The notes beneath the pieces were generated by a model. The model did not search any database. It saw only the letters and a program-made list of their open reading frames with translations, and had not been told where the DNA came from. From contig NZ_BCVC01000001.1 in NCBI RefSeq assembly GCF_001591545.1, positions 1,674,001 to 1,738,000 on the forward strand: a stretch of DNA of 64,000 nt, in the 5' to 3' direction. This stretch comes from Lederbergia lenta NBRC 16444. GTDB lineage: Bacteria; Bacillota; Bacilli; Bacillales; Bacillaceae_C. Below are positions 17,693 to 26,237 of this stretch, in pieces (the first letter of the stretch is position 1; every line of letters starts with the position of its first letter). Made by a program: the position numbers and the translations under genes.

Positions 17693-17706
17693 CGAACATT
17701 TATTCG
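17693..17706. promoter_or_regulatory. LexA (DinR) SOS box of recA
   Basis: CGAAC-ATTT-ATTCG at 17693-17706 differs from the Gram-positive SOS box CGAAC-N4-GTTCG at one base. It lies just upstream of the recA -35. Repression of recA by LexA through such a box is established in Bacillus. Confidence 0.85.
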
Positions 17707-17972
17707 ATCGATTTAATCATGTAAATATAACCAAAATGATATTACCGCTTATTCAATATCACTTTTTCATCGCAATTATTAGTATTGATTTCGTATTTCT
17801 AATAAAAAATGTATCTTGAGTATATGATTGTTTCCCCATAAATTAAAGCCTAGTTCTATAGCAAAGTAATTTAAAATTAGGTCACACCCTCAGTATCCAT
17901 TACTTTCCTTTATATATATAGTAGTTTTTCAGTTCCTTCATTAAATTTCTTTTCGTCTCTTTAAAATAACCT
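17707..17972. other. AT-rich spacer with no recognised feature
   Basis: It lies between the recA control region and the orphan gene. It is very AT-rich with no ORF with a ribosome site, no strong hairpin and no terminator for the orphan gene that I can see. Confidence 0.5.
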
Positions 17973-18443
17973 CTACAATTTAATCCCTTTATTTTGGGAC
18001 TGGATTATATAGCTGTTATTTGATTCCCATTTATAGTGCCCTACATTAAATTCATTTAGATTGATTAAATCCTTAAATTTTATTGGAACTTTGCACTCCC
18101 AGTTTATACTATCTATTTTAAATGGAAAACTGTCCTCATTAGGAGTGGAGGTATGGATACAAACTGCATCTAATCCAGCATCCTCCTCAACTAATTCAAT
18201 CCACGATTGATAAGTTTTTTCATATGTTTGGAGCTTTTCTAATAAATCGTTATAAAGAGCTATGTGTGCTTTTATATGTTCTCTTCTTATCTTCAAGCTA
18301 TTATTCCCATAGCCATAAAAATCAAGATGGATATGCCAAAAATCAAACCAACCTTCCTTACCAAAATCTAAATCATATTGCTCCACTGTTGATTCTTGCC
18401 ATATGTTACGGAAATAACGCTTTTTCCCACGAAACTTTTTCAA
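17973..18443 (-). CDS. Orphan hypothetical protein, 156 residues, inserted between cinA and recA
   Basis: No family is recognised. The protein is soluble, with a basic N-terminus (KKFRGKKRYFRN), an aromatic and histidine-rich stretch WFDFWHIHLDFYGYG near residue 32, a helical charged middle (about 55-85) and no signal or membrane segment. The start is TTG 18443, 10 bases after a GGGGGA site, which is acceptable but not strong. It is more AT-rich than its neighbours and breaks the cinA-recA neighbourhood that is otherwise conserved, which suggests acquisition. It could be a stand-alone immunity-type or stress protein, but nothing shows a function. Confidence 0.6.
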   Translation of the reverse strand: MKKFRGKKRYFRNIWQESTVEQYDLDFGKEGWFDFWHIHLDFYGYGNNSLKIRREHIKAHIALYNDLLEKLQTYEKTYQSWIELVEEDAGLDAVCIHTSTPNEDSFPFKIDSINWECKVPIKFKDLINLNEFNVGHYKWESNNSYIIQSQNKGIKL

Positions 18444-18499
18444 ATGGATAGTTCCCCCAATTGTATATTTTCAATTAACTGCTTAATCGTGAAGTAAAT

Positions 18500-18550
18500 A
18501 AAAAAGGAAAATAAATCATCCAACATTCAGATGATCTATTCTCCTTTTTC
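18500..18550 (-). terminator. Bidirectional terminator behind cinA
   Basis: AAAAAGGA...ATCATC pairs with GATGAT...TCCTTTTT around a 9-base loop, with inner mismatches. An A run on the left and a T run on the right allow stopping from both sides. It lies between cinA and the orphan gene. Confidence 0.75.
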
Positions 18551-18596
18551 TTTTAAAATAGGGGGCATATTTTTTCAATGTTTCCCATTTAGTACT

Positions 18597-19838
18597 TTAT
18601 CTCTGTTGAAGTTCTTGAAGTAAATAATAACAGCCATATTTCACTGACCTTTTTCGGTTACCATTTCGCGAGCCTGCAAGTTTTAATAAATAAGATTTCG
18701 GTTGTTGATTCTTAAACGATATACCGATCCATACAGTGCCTGCCGGGTTTCCTTCGAGCGAATCTGGACCGGCAGCGCCTGTAAAACTAATTCCAATATC
18801 CGTTCCAAGCATCGACCGAATATTTTCAGCTAGTTCTATTGCACACTGTTCACTAACAACCCCATATTTATTTATTGTTTCTTCTTTCACATTACATAGG
18901 GTCAATTTTGATTGGTTAGAATAACAGACGACTCCACCGATTAACATTGTACTTACACCAACTACTGCTGTCATTTCAGACTGGAACAAACCACCAGTTA
19001 AACTTTCTGCTGCAGCAATCGTTAATTTTTTTTCTTCTAAGGTTTTTAATAATTCCCTCATGAGCGAAGTTTCATCATATCCGTAAAAGTACTCGCCCAC
19101 CAGTAAATTAACTTTCTCTTCCATTTCTTTTATCATGCTGCGTGCAACAGATCCTTGACGATGGCGGGCAGTAATTCTAAGCGTTACTTCACCATCACCC
19201 GCAAGAGGTGCTACCGTAGGATTTGTTTGCTCATCAATAATATCGGATAGTTTTTCAGCAAGCTCAGCTTCCCCAATTCCAAAATAGCGAAGGACAAGCG
19301 ATTCAATTTTTTCAGTCGCTCCCATTTCTGCTTCAATTGCAGGACGACCATAATTTCTAAACATAGGCTGCATCTCATGTGGTGGGCCAGGGAGTAGCAT
19401 AAAATAAGTTGAGCCAGCATTTATAAACATTCCCGGAGCCATTCCATGTTCATTTGGTAATACATTTCCACCTTCAATAACAAGTGCTTGTTTTTTATTG
19501 TTAGCAGTCATCACTCTGCCAGTTTTATCAAAATAATCTAAAATAGTTTGCATGGCGATCTCATCTATTATTAACTGTTTACCTAAATGTTGTGCAATGG
19601 TTTCTTTCGTCAAATCATCTTTCGTCGGACCAAGGCCACCAGTGAAAATGATGAGATTCGCTCTTTCTTCGGCTTGTACGATCGCCTTTTTCAAGCGTGC
19701 AGGATTATCACCCACGACTGTGTGGTGATAAATATTCACGCCAATTTCAGCAAGTTGTGCGGAAAGGAATTGAGCATTTGTGTTAGCGATTTGACCTAAT
19801 AATAGTTCTGTGCCAACAGCGATAATTTCAGCATTCAT
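18597..19838 (-). CDS. cinA: CinA, competence/damage-inducible nucleotide-repair amidase
   Basis: The 413 residues contain the N-terminal MoCF-like (COG1058) domain with [16 protein letters not shown] and [15 protein letters not shown] near residue 66, and the C-terminal CinA amidase domain with AAESLTGGL near 276 and [19 protein letters not shown] near 363. Members act as NMN deamidase and/or ADP-ribose pyrophosphatase in pyridine nucleotide recycling; in streptococci cinA-recA are co-expressed in competence. Here recA has its own promoter, so co-transcription is unlikely. It lies 29 bases after pgsA on the same strand, with no terminator between, so the two probably share a transcript. Confidence 0.96.
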   Translation of the reverse strand: MNAEIIAVGTELLLGQIANTNAQFLSAQLAEIGVNIYHHTVVGDNPARLKKAIVQAEERANLIIFTGGLGPTKDDLTKETIAQHLGKQLIIDEIAMQTILDYFDKTGRVMTANNKKQALVIEGGNVLPNEHGMAPGMFINAGSTYFMLLPGPPHEMQPMFRNYGRPAIEAEMGATEKIESLVLRYFGIGEAELAEKLSDIIDEQTNPTVAPLAGDGEVTLRITARHRQGSVARSMIKEMEEKVNLLVGEYFYGYDETSLMRELLKTLEEKKLTIAAAESLTGGLFQSEMTAVVGVSTMLIGGVVCYSNQSKLTLCNVKEETINKYGVVSEQCAIELAENIRSMLGTDIGISFTGAAGPDSLEGNPAGTVWIGISFKNQQPKSYLLKLAGSRNGNRKRSVKYGCYYLLQELQQR

Positions 19839-19867
19839 AATTATAAGTCCTTTCTATCATTAATGAT

Positions 19868-20446
19868 CTATTTTGAGTTTTTAAATACATCTTTATTTTT
19901 AGCAAAATAATCATACCCTGACCATATGGTGAAAATCATCGCTATCCAAAGTGCAATTGTCGCGAAAGGAATACCTATTGATTCAAATGGAGCGTTATAA
20001 AGTAGTAAAGCAGCGATTGCAATGATTTGTGCCCACGTTTTAATTTTTCCTAACATATTTGCTGCAACTACTTCTCCAGTTCCAGCGAGTATAAGTCTTA
20101 AACCAGTTACTGCGAACTCACGGCTAATAATAATGATCACAATCCAAGAAGGAGCAAACTGCATTTCTACCAACACAATGAGCGCTGCTGAGACAAGCAA
20201 TTTATCCGCTAATGGATCTAAAAATTTACCGAGATTTGTTATTAGATTATACTTTCTAGCTATATAGCCATCGATCCAATCTGTAATTGATGCAATAATA
20301 AATAGTAATGCCCCAAGCAAATGTGCAACGGGAATTATCGTTCCTAAGAAATTAATCTCTCCCCAGTTAAAAGGAACAAGCATGAGCACTAAAAACACTG
20401 GAATTAATAATATGCGTGAAATCGTTATTTTATTTGGTAAATTCAT
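19868..20446 (-). CDS. pgsA: CDP-diacylglycerol-glycerol-3-phosphate 3-phosphatidyltransferase
   Basis: PgsA makes phosphatidylglycerol phosphate, the committed step to anionic phospholipids, in the membrane. The 192 residues have about five to six hydrophobic segments and the CDP-alcohol phosphotransferase signature DGYIARKYNLITNLGKFLDP split over residues 60-80, with the four spaced aspartates. GGAGG stands before ATG 20446. A GC-rich hairpin that can end the rodZ transcript lies just upstream of this ribosome site, so pgsA may be expressed partly by read-through. Confidence 0.97.
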   Translation of the reverse strand: MNLPNKITISRILLIPVFLVLMLVPFNWGEINFLGTIIPVAHLLGALLFIIASITDWIDGYIARKYNLITNLGKFLDPLADKLLVSAALIVLVEMQFAPSWIVIIIISREFAVTGLRLILAGTGEVVAANMLGKIKTWAQIIAIAALLLYNAPFESIGIPFATIALWIAMIFTIWSGYDYFAKNKDVFKNSK

Positions 20447-20460
20447 CGTTTATCCTCCTG

Positions 20461-20486
20461 AAAAAATAACCGCCGGCAAGCGGCGG
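20461..20486 (-). terminator. GC-rich terminator between rodZ and pgsA
   Basis: CCGCCG (20470-20475), GCAAG, CGGCGG (20481-20486), with TTATTTTTT following on the minus strand (plus-strand As at 20461-20466). It ends right before the pgsA ribosome site. Confidence 0.75.
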
Positions 20487-20507
20487 AAGTAAGCATACTT
20501 AATATAT

Positions 20508-21389
20508 TTAATCTTGTTTCTCATATAAAATTTTAATATCTTGTCTCACATATTGTTCTGGAGCAAGTTCATACTCCAACTTTTCTCCGTTCACAATAAT
20601 TTCTGTATAATTTGAAGCACCTGCAACGATATATACTTCCGATTCATTGGTAAGATCGAATGTCTCACTTATACCATCTTTAAGCATTTGGCTGAAAACT
20701 ACTCGATTATTACTATCGGTTACTTTCACCCATGTCTCTCCGCCAGTTGCTTTCAATTCCAGCTCAAATTGTGGAGCTTGAACAAGATTATATGTTGTCA
20801 CATATCCATTAACACCTGTCATAGTCAATTCTTGCTCTACTTTTTCATCATCCGAATCTTCTGCATCAGATCCCCCCGCCTTATCTTCGCTTTTTTCTTG
20901 TTCGTCCTCTTGCTTCTCTATCGGGGTCACTTTATCAGATTCTTGGAATCCGACATTTTCCTTACCACCTGGAACGTCTGTATCGCCATTATCAGCGAAA
21001 TGAAGGACTAAATAATAGATTCCGACTAATGCAGCAACAACAAATATACCGACTAATATTTTGGGCAATAGTTCCAGTAGCTTCGTTGCTCCGACGGAAA
21101 CGGAACTTCTTTTTTGCACACGTGAAAGTTGTTCTGGCAAATCATCTTCATATGCGATCGGGATTTCCTGTTTATATTCATCAAATATTTCTTCCGGCTG
21201 TAATCCAACTGCTTCCGCATACTGTTTAATAAATGCGCGTGCATAAAACTTTCCAGGCATAACAGAATAGTTACCTTCTTCAATTCCAATTAAGTACTTT
21301 TTTTGAATTCTTGTAATGTTTTGAAGCTCATCAAGAGTAAGGTTCTTCTCTTCCCGCGCTAAGCGCAGACGGCTTCCTAATTCAGTCAA
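20508..21389 (-). CDS. rodZ: RodZ (YmfM), cell-shape protein with HTH and membrane anchor
   Basis: RodZ links the MreB cytoskeleton to the membrane. Order: a cytoplasmic Xre-type HTH (about residues 1-70, ELGSRLRLAREEKNLTLDEL then IQKKYLIGIEEGNY), a linker, one transmembrane helix (about 110-132, ILVGIFVVAALVGIYYLV), a low-complexity acidic Glu/Asp/Lys linker (about 150-190) and a C-terminal extracellular RodZ beta domain. TTG 21389 lies 6 bases after AGGTG and gives the usual N-terminus; the GTG nine bases upstream overlaps that site. It is the partner of pgsA as in B. subtilis. Confidence 0.93.
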   Translation of the reverse strand: MTELGSRLRLAREEKNLTLDELQNITRIQKKYLIGIEEGNYSVMPGKFYARAFIKQYAEAVGLQPEEIFDEYKQEIPIAYEDDLPEQLSRVQKRSSVSVGATKLLELLPKILVGIFVVAALVGIYYLVLHFADNGDTDVPGGKENVGFQESDKVTPIEKQEDEQEKSEDKAGGSDAEDSDDEKVEQELTMTGVNGYVTTYNLVQAPQFELELKATGGETWVKVTDSNNRVVFSQMLKDGISETFDLTNESEVYIVAGASNYTEIIVNGEKLEYELAPEQYVRQDIKILYEKQD

Positions 21390-21407
21390 TGAAAACACCT
21401 GCCAATC

Positions 21408-22196
21408 CTAAAAATCAAAACCCATTCCAGGTTCATTAAAAAAGTTGTTCTTCTCCACTATTTCATATGTAATTGCTTCCTCTGGATTATTTCGAAGCTC
21501 GATAATATAATCAAAGTCCTCCATAGAATATTCAGAGTGGGCTACGAATATATCTGGATGTTCAATTACTTTTACAGCAGGTAGGCGCATAATTTCCCTC
21601 ACAAGTTGCCAATGCTGTTCGTCCGCTCGGTGCCTTGATACAATGCCATCAAGGATAAATATATTATTTGAATCATATTCATCTTGAATAAGCTGTTTTC
21701 TTATTGTTTGCTTTAAAAGAGTAGATGATACAAATAGCCACTTTTTATTGGCACATACACTTGCGGCCACTACAGATTCCGTCTTACCTACCCTTGGCAT
21801 TCCTCTAATACCGATTAATTTATGTCCTTCTTGTTTGAATAGCTCTGCCATAAAATCCACTAATAAACCAAGTTCGTCTCTAACAAATTGAAAAGTTTTT
21901 TTGTCGTCCATATCTCTCTGGATGTACCTACCATGGCGTACTGCCAAACGATCACGAAGTTTTGGTTCGCGTATTTTTGTTACTTTAACGGTTTCAACTG
22001 TTTCCAAAATTGATTCTAATCGTAAGATTTGTTCTTCTTTATGGGCACGAAGCAATAAACCCCTTCGTCCACTATCTACTCCATTAATACTAACAATATT
22101 AATGGATAGCATTCCAAGTAAGGAGGAAATATCACCTAATAAACCAGGACGGTCGATTGTAATTTCATATTCTAGATACCATTCTTTTCTGTCCAT
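21408..22196 (-). CDS. ymfK: YmfK, DUF3388 protein with ACT-like N-terminus and P-loop
   Basis: The function is unknown. The N-terminal 75 residues look like an ACT regulatory fold (EYEITIDRPGLLGDISSLLG, then NIVSINGVDSG). The C-terminal part has a P-loop-like motif GIRGMPRVGKTESVVAASV near residue 128 and IFILDG as a possible Walker B, so nucleotide binding is plausible. The 262 residues match the Bacillus family. It lies upstream of rodZ with an 18-base spacing, as in B. subtilis, so it is probably co-transcribed with cell-envelope genes rodZ and pgsA. GGGGAG stands before ATG 22196. Confidence 0.93.
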   Translation of the reverse strand: MDRKEWYLEYEITIDRPGLLGDISSLLGMLSINIVSINGVDSGRRGLLLRAHKEEQILRLESILETVETVKVTKIREPKLRDRLAVRHGRYIQRDMDDKKTFQFVRDELGLLVDFMAELFKQEGHKLIGIRGMPRVGKTESVVAASVCANKKWLFVSSTLLKQTIRKQLIQDEYDSNNIFILDGIVSRHRADEQHWQLVREIMRLPAVKVIEHPDIFVAHSEYSMEDFDYIIELRNNPEEAITYEIVEKNNFFNEPGMGFDF

Positions 22197-22330
22197 ACAA
22201 ACAACTCCCCAAAATGGTAATCACACAATAGCGAAGCTTATCTATAATCTCAGAATGTCTAGCTTATATGATAGCTGATTTTAGATCAAGATGAAAGAAA
22301 TATATATTAATTTGCAAGATTTGTTCCATA

Positions 22331-22361
22331 AAAAAAGAGAGGATAATTCCCTCTCTTTTTT
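22331..22361 (-). terminator. Terminator of ymfJ
   Basis: AAAAAGAGAGG pairs with CCTCTCTTTTT around a short loop, with As on the left and Ts on the right. It lies 10 bases after the ymfJ stop. Confidence 0.88.
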
Positions 22362-22370
22362 ACTCTATTT

Positions 22371-22628
22371 TTAATGGCTACTGTTATTTTCAACAAGTCT
22401 TACCATTACACTTGCTATTGCCTGCTGCTCTTCTTCAGAAGCAACAGACCATAAATCTGAAAGTACTCGCTCTTGCTCATTTTTTGGATCCACTTGATTT
22501 GCTAAGTAGTCACCAACTTGGTGGGCCAACTGATTAATTACATCCTGTGACATTCCTTGTTCTTGGGCATTATCAAGACGATCGCCGAGAAAGTTTTTCC
22601 ACTGATCCCAGTTGTCAAGTACTGACAT
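22371..22628 (-). CDS. ymfJ: YmfJ, DUF3243 small protein
   Basis: An 85-residue soluble, mostly helical acidic protein, starting SVLDNWDQWKNFLGDRL and containing INQLAHQVGDYLANQVDP. It is conserved at this position in Bacillaceae between ymfI and ymfK. No function is established to my knowledge. AAAGGGGGT stands before ATG 22628, and a terminator follows. Confidence 0.93.
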   Translation of the reverse strand: MSVLDNWDQWKNFLGDRLDNAQEQGMSQDVINQLAHQVGDYLANQVDPKNEQERVLSDLWSVASEEEQQAIASVMVRLVENNSSH

Positions 22629-22708
22629 TGTTTGTACCCCCTTTGAATTTAACGTTCAAAAGTATTATGCGCATCCGCATGGGCATTATACATCAATTTT
22701 CCCGCTTC

Positions 22709-23431
22709 TTACGTATACATACCGCCATTTACTGCAATTACTTGTCCCGTAATATACGAAGACTGTTTAGATAAAAGGAAGGACACTACTTCAGCAATTT
22801 CTTTCGGGTCAGCTAACCGTCCAATCGGAATATCTTCTTCAAGGTCACTAAGTTCTTCAGAAGAGAGCCAATCAAGCATAGCCGTTTTAACAGCACCAGG
22901 TGCGACACAGTTCACCCTTACCCCTGATCTTGCTGTTTCTTTACTCAAGGCTTTTGCAAATGCGATTTGAGCGCCTTTCACAGTCGAGTACATTACTTCG
23001 CATGCGGCGCCTGTCTGCCCCCATATCGAACTAATTAAGACGACATGAGCAGAGGGTTTGCCCATTAATTTCGGAAGTAGTTTACGAATTAATACAATTG
23101 GACTTTTTACATGAAGTTGAAGCATTTGATCAATTGTAGTATCCGACAGATCAGTAAATAAACCATACGGTGCATTTCCACTCGAATTGACGATCGCATC
23201 TAGCTGAAAAATATTATCAGCAAGGATATCCGAGCCTTTATCTGTTTCAAGGTCAGCACGAATCGGCATCACCTCAATAGAATACGCATCCAAACGCGCA
23301 AGTAATTCATTGATTTGCTTCTCACCTTTATTATAATGTAAATATAAATTCCAGCCCTTACTAGCAAGTAACTGAGCAATAGCTGAACCAATCCCCCCAC
23401 TAGCTCCGGTTATCAATGCATATTTTCCCAT
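22709..23431 (-). CDS. ymfI: YmfI, short-chain dehydrogenase/reductase
   Basis: A classical SDR oxidoreductase of 240 residues: cofactor motif TGASGGIG near residue 8, NSSG in place of the usual NNAG, catalytic Ser in ISSIWG, and YSTVKGA carrying the Tyr and Lys, followed by the C-terminal GQVIAVNGG. It resembles 3-oxoacyl-ACP reductases, but the substrate is unknown. ATG 23431 lies 6 bases after GGGGGAG; longer starts upstream run into the ymfH terminator and are rejected. The neighbours ymfH and ymfJ are as in B. subtilis. Confidence 0.93.
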   Translation of the reverse strand: MGKYALITGASGGIGSAIAQLLASKGWNLYLHYNKGEKQINELLARLDAYSIEVMPIRADLETDKGSDILADNIFQLDAIVNSSGNAPYGLFTDLSDTTIDQMLQLHVKSPIVLIRKLLPKLMGKPSAHVVLISSIWGQTGAACEVMYSTVKGAQIAFAKALSKETARSGVRVNCVAPGAVKTAMLDWLSSEELSDLEEDIPIGRLADPKEIAEVVSFLLSKQSSYITGQVIAVNGGMYT

Positions 23432-23452
23432 CAAATACTCCCCCATCAAACA

Positions 23453-23479
23453 GAAAAAGCCCGGTAGAACATACCGGGT
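23453..23479 (-). terminator. Terminator behind ymfH
   Basis: GCCCGGTA (23459-23466), five bases, TACCGGGT (23472-23479); the minus strand then continues with TTTTT. It lies between ymfH and ymfI. Confidence 0.82.
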
Positions 23480-23487
23480 ATGATCGT

Positions 23488-24777
23488 TTATTTTTTTGGA
23501 ACGACATGGCATGTCGTCATTCTTTCTTCTGTAAAGAAACTGTTTGCCGCCTCTTTCATTTCATCAAAAGTAAGTTTCTCCAGCACAGGTACGATATCAA
23601 AGAAATTCATTTCATTAAAAGCATAACGAGTAAATTGGTTAGCTATATATTCCGTCGAATTAATGGAGCGCAAAAAGCTACCAATTCTTTTTTTCTTTGC
23701 TCTTTCCATTGCTTCCTCTGACAGATGCTGTCCGTCTTTAGCCTCTAACATTATTTTCTGAAGTCGCTCTGTAAGTTCATTTGGATTTTTTGTATCACTT
23801 CCAATGATTGCAAAGCCAAATCCACTTTCCTGTGTATAATCAAATTGAAATGTATCGTCAATTAAACCATCATTATACAGTTTATCATAATTTTTTGAGC
23901 TTCTTCCGAATAACATGTCTAATAAAAGATTGATGGTCAGCTCGTTTTTGAGCATCTCCTCGCCATGTTGATTCACTTGATTGGCTTTTACCCCGACGAG
24001 ACATTTTGACGTTTGTACATTCATTTCAAGTATTTGTTTTATTTTTGCTACTTGCGGAGGTTCATCCTCAAAATGCCGAACGATTTCTGGCGCTTTTTCA
24101 TATTGTTTCTTGGCCTGTTCTTCTCTAATAAATGTCATCATTTCTTCAGGATCGATCGGGCCTGTAACAAACAAAAGCATGTTGCTAGGATGATAAAAGG
24201 TTTGATAGCATTCATATAACAAATCAGCTGTAATATGCGAAATAGATTCAATTGTACCGGCGATATCTATTTTTACTGGATGATGTTGATACATATTTTC
24301 AATCACACCGAAATATAAACGCCAATCAGGATTATCATCATACATCGTTATTTCCTGCCCAATAATCCCTTTTTCCTTTTCAACCGTACTTTCTGTAAAG
24401 TATGGCTCTTGAACCATATTGAGTAATGTTGTTAAATTCTGCTCTGTTTTAGATGTACTTGAAAATAAATAGGCAGTTCTTGTGAAAGATGTGAATGCAT
24501 TTGCTGATGCTCCTTGCTTACTAAATTGTTGAAAGACATCTCCGTCTTCTTTTTCAAACATTTTATGTTCTAAAAAGTGAGCAATTCCATCAGGCACAAG
24601 CTTTAACTTATCTTGGTTCAAAGGTATAAATTGATTATCTATCGAACCATATTTCGTTGTAAATGTAGCATATGTCTTATTAAATCCTTCTTTAGGTAAT
24701 AGATACACATCTAACCCATTTTCAAGCGTTTCATGATAGAGCGTTTCTTTCAATTGTTCAAATACGATCGTTTTCAC
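23488..24777 (-). CDS. ymfH: YmfH, M16 family zinc peptidase (active-type subunit)
   Basis: The 429 residues form two M16 (insulinase-like) halves. The zinc motif HFLEH lies near residue 67 and the downstream glutamate in the segment TVEKEKGIIGQEITMY, so this is the catalytic-type subunit. The paired YmfF lacks HXXEH, and such M16B proteins work as heterodimers. GTG 24777 overlaps the ymfF stop (GTGA), showing translational coupling. The substrate is unknown; in Bacillus this pair belongs to the group related to peptide-processing M16 proteins. Confidence 0.94.
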   Translation of the reverse strand: MKTIVFEQLKETLYHETLENGLDVYLLPKEGFNKTYATFTTKYGSIDNQFIPLNQDKLKLVPDGIAHFLEHKMFEKEDGDVFQQFSKQGASANAFTSFTRTAYLFSSTSKTEQNLTTLLNMVQEPYFTESTVEKEKGIIGQEITMYDDNPDWRLYFGVIENMYQHHPVKIDIAGTIESISHITADLLYECYQTFYHPSNMLLFVTGPIDPEEMMTFIREEQAKKQYEKAPEIVRHFEDEPPQVAKIKQILEMNVQTSKCLVGVKANQVNQHGEEMLKNELTINLLLDMLFGRSSKNYDKLYNDGLIDDTFQFDYTQESGFGFAIIGSDTKNPNELTERLQKIMLEAKDGQHLSEEAMERAKKKRIGSFLRSINSTEYIANQFTRYAFNEMNFFDIVPVLEKLTFDEMKEAANSFFTEERMTTCHVVPKK

Positions 24778-26054
24778 GCTTGTTCACCATCCTCTCCTGC
24801 AAGAAAATAAATCGTATCTAGTTCTATCTTTTTACCCACTTTGATAATGTCCTGTTTTGTTGTTTCCACCACTTTATCTATCCAATCCTGTAATGGCACA
24901 TTCGTCCCAGCAACCACATTATGATAAAGTATTTCAATTAACCCTCTTGCTGAATCAACGGTTTCAAGAAATTGATTTTGAATGACAGCTTTTGTTTGTT
25001 CCAGTTCTTGGTCTGTAAAATCACCAGCTTTCATTAATTCCATTTGCTTTCTTATGATTGAAACGGCCTGGTCGTATTTTTGATTTTCAATACCTGACAT
25101 GACTATAAGTAAACCTTTATGACTTTCAACTCGACTTGCCGCATAATAGGCCAAACTTTCTTTTTCCCGTACATTAATAAATAATTTAGAATGAGGAAAT
25201 CCGCCGTATATTCCATTAAACATTTGCATGGCAAAATAATCAGGATCCCCATAAGCAATTTGCGTCCGATATCCAATATTTAACTTGCCTTGTTTAATAT
25301 CTTGAACTTCTTTTACCTCTTTTACTTCGCCAACAATAGCATTGTCACTTTTCTTTATTGCCATATTAGGTCGTTCTGGGAACTGAAATTGATTACAGTA
25401 TTCCTCTACCTTTTCAATCTCAACATCCCCAATGATATATAAATCAAGCCCATCATTGCGAATTGCTTCTTGATAATATTTATATAAGGACGTAGCTGTA
25501 ATACTATCTACTCGGTCTAATTCACCATTCAGTTGGATGGCATATGGTTCACCTTTACACATTTCTTCAACAAGGCGAGTGCTAGCATAACGCATTTTGT
25601 CATCATATATAGACTCGATCCGCTGTTTCAGATTACGCTTTTCTTTTCCCACCGTTTTTTCGTCAAAAGCTCCATTTACGATATTTGGATTTAGTAAAAC
25701 CTCTTGCAATAAATCTATCGCTTTTTGTAGAAGTGGGGTTTGATCTTGAAGAAATTTTTCATTTGCAATATCCATTGCAAATGTAATCACATGCTGTTCT
25801 CCCTTTTTGGCTAAATCTGTATAAAGAGAAGTGCCATATAATTCATCTAGATAGGAACGAAGTACTGTCGTAGTGGGAAATTTCTTCGTACTACTTTGCA
25901 GAACATGTGGCAAAAGTGCTCTATATGTAGCGGAATCCTCTTGAAGTGGCGCCCTCATTTTCCAAACAAGTGTGTTCGTCTTATACTTGTCTGTTTTTAT
26001 GATATGCAATGTAAAACCCTGTTTTTTAATAATATGTTCCTTCTCAAGCAGCAT
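24774..26054 (-). CDS. ymfF: YmfF, M16 family peptidase-like subunit without the zinc motif
   Basis: A two-half M16 protein of 426 residues, with FTLHIIKTDKYKTNT at the N-terminus and EKESLAYYAASRVESHKG in the second half. Where the zinc motif should be it reads LLPHVLQSS, with no HXXEH, so it is probably the non-catalytic partner of YmfH. ATG 26054 lies 8 bases after GGAGG; the open frame continues 22 codons upstream without a ribosome site. A promoter candidate lies at 26091-26120. Confidence 0.94.
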   Translation of the reverse strand: MLLEKEHIIKKQGFTLHIIKTDKYKTNTLVWKMRAPLQEDSATYRALLPHVLQSSTKKFPTTTVLRSYLDELYGTSLYTDLAKKGEQHVITFAMDIANEKFLQDQTPLLQKAIDLLQEVLLNPNIVNGAFDEKTVGKEKRNLKQRIESIYDDKMRYASTRLVEEMCKGEPYAIQLNGELDRVDSITATSLYKYYQEAIRNDGLDLYIIGDVEIEKVEEYCNQFQFPERPNMAIKKSDNAIVGEVKEVKEVQDIKQGKLNIGYRTQIAYGDPDYFAMQMFNGIYGGFPHSKLFINVREKESLAYYAASRVESHKGLLIVMSGIENQKYDQAVSIIRKQMELMKAGDFTDQELEQTKAVIQNQFLETVDSARGLIEILYHNVVAGTNVPLQDWIDKVVETTKQDIIKVGKKIELDTIYFLAGEDGEQA

Positions 26055-26090
26055 GCAGCTAACCTCCAATAAACATAATTTTACATATTC

Positions 26091-26120
26091 ACTATACCTG
26101 CTTTTATAGATAAAGAGCAA
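26091..26120 (-). promoter_or_regulatory. Candidate sigma-A promoter of ymfFH
   Basis: The minus strand has TTGCTC (26115-26120), 18 bases, TATAGT (26091-26096), about 37 bases before the ymfF start. Confidence 0.45.
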
Positions 26121-26195
26121 GAATATACGATTTCTATTAGATTTTTAGATCTATACATCTTTGATATTTTATGTAAAGTTGGTTATTTTTATACG

Positions 26196-26230
26196 CAAAA
26201 AAGAGATCAGACTATAATCGCTGATCTCTT
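26196..26230 (-). terminator. Terminator of the BMP-type ABC transporter operon
   Basis: AAGAGATCAG (26201-26210), ten bases, CTGATCTCTT (26221-26230), with an A run on the left (U tract on the minus strand). It lies 8 bases after the last permease gene. Confidence 0.88.
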
Positions 26231-26237
26231 CCTTCAT

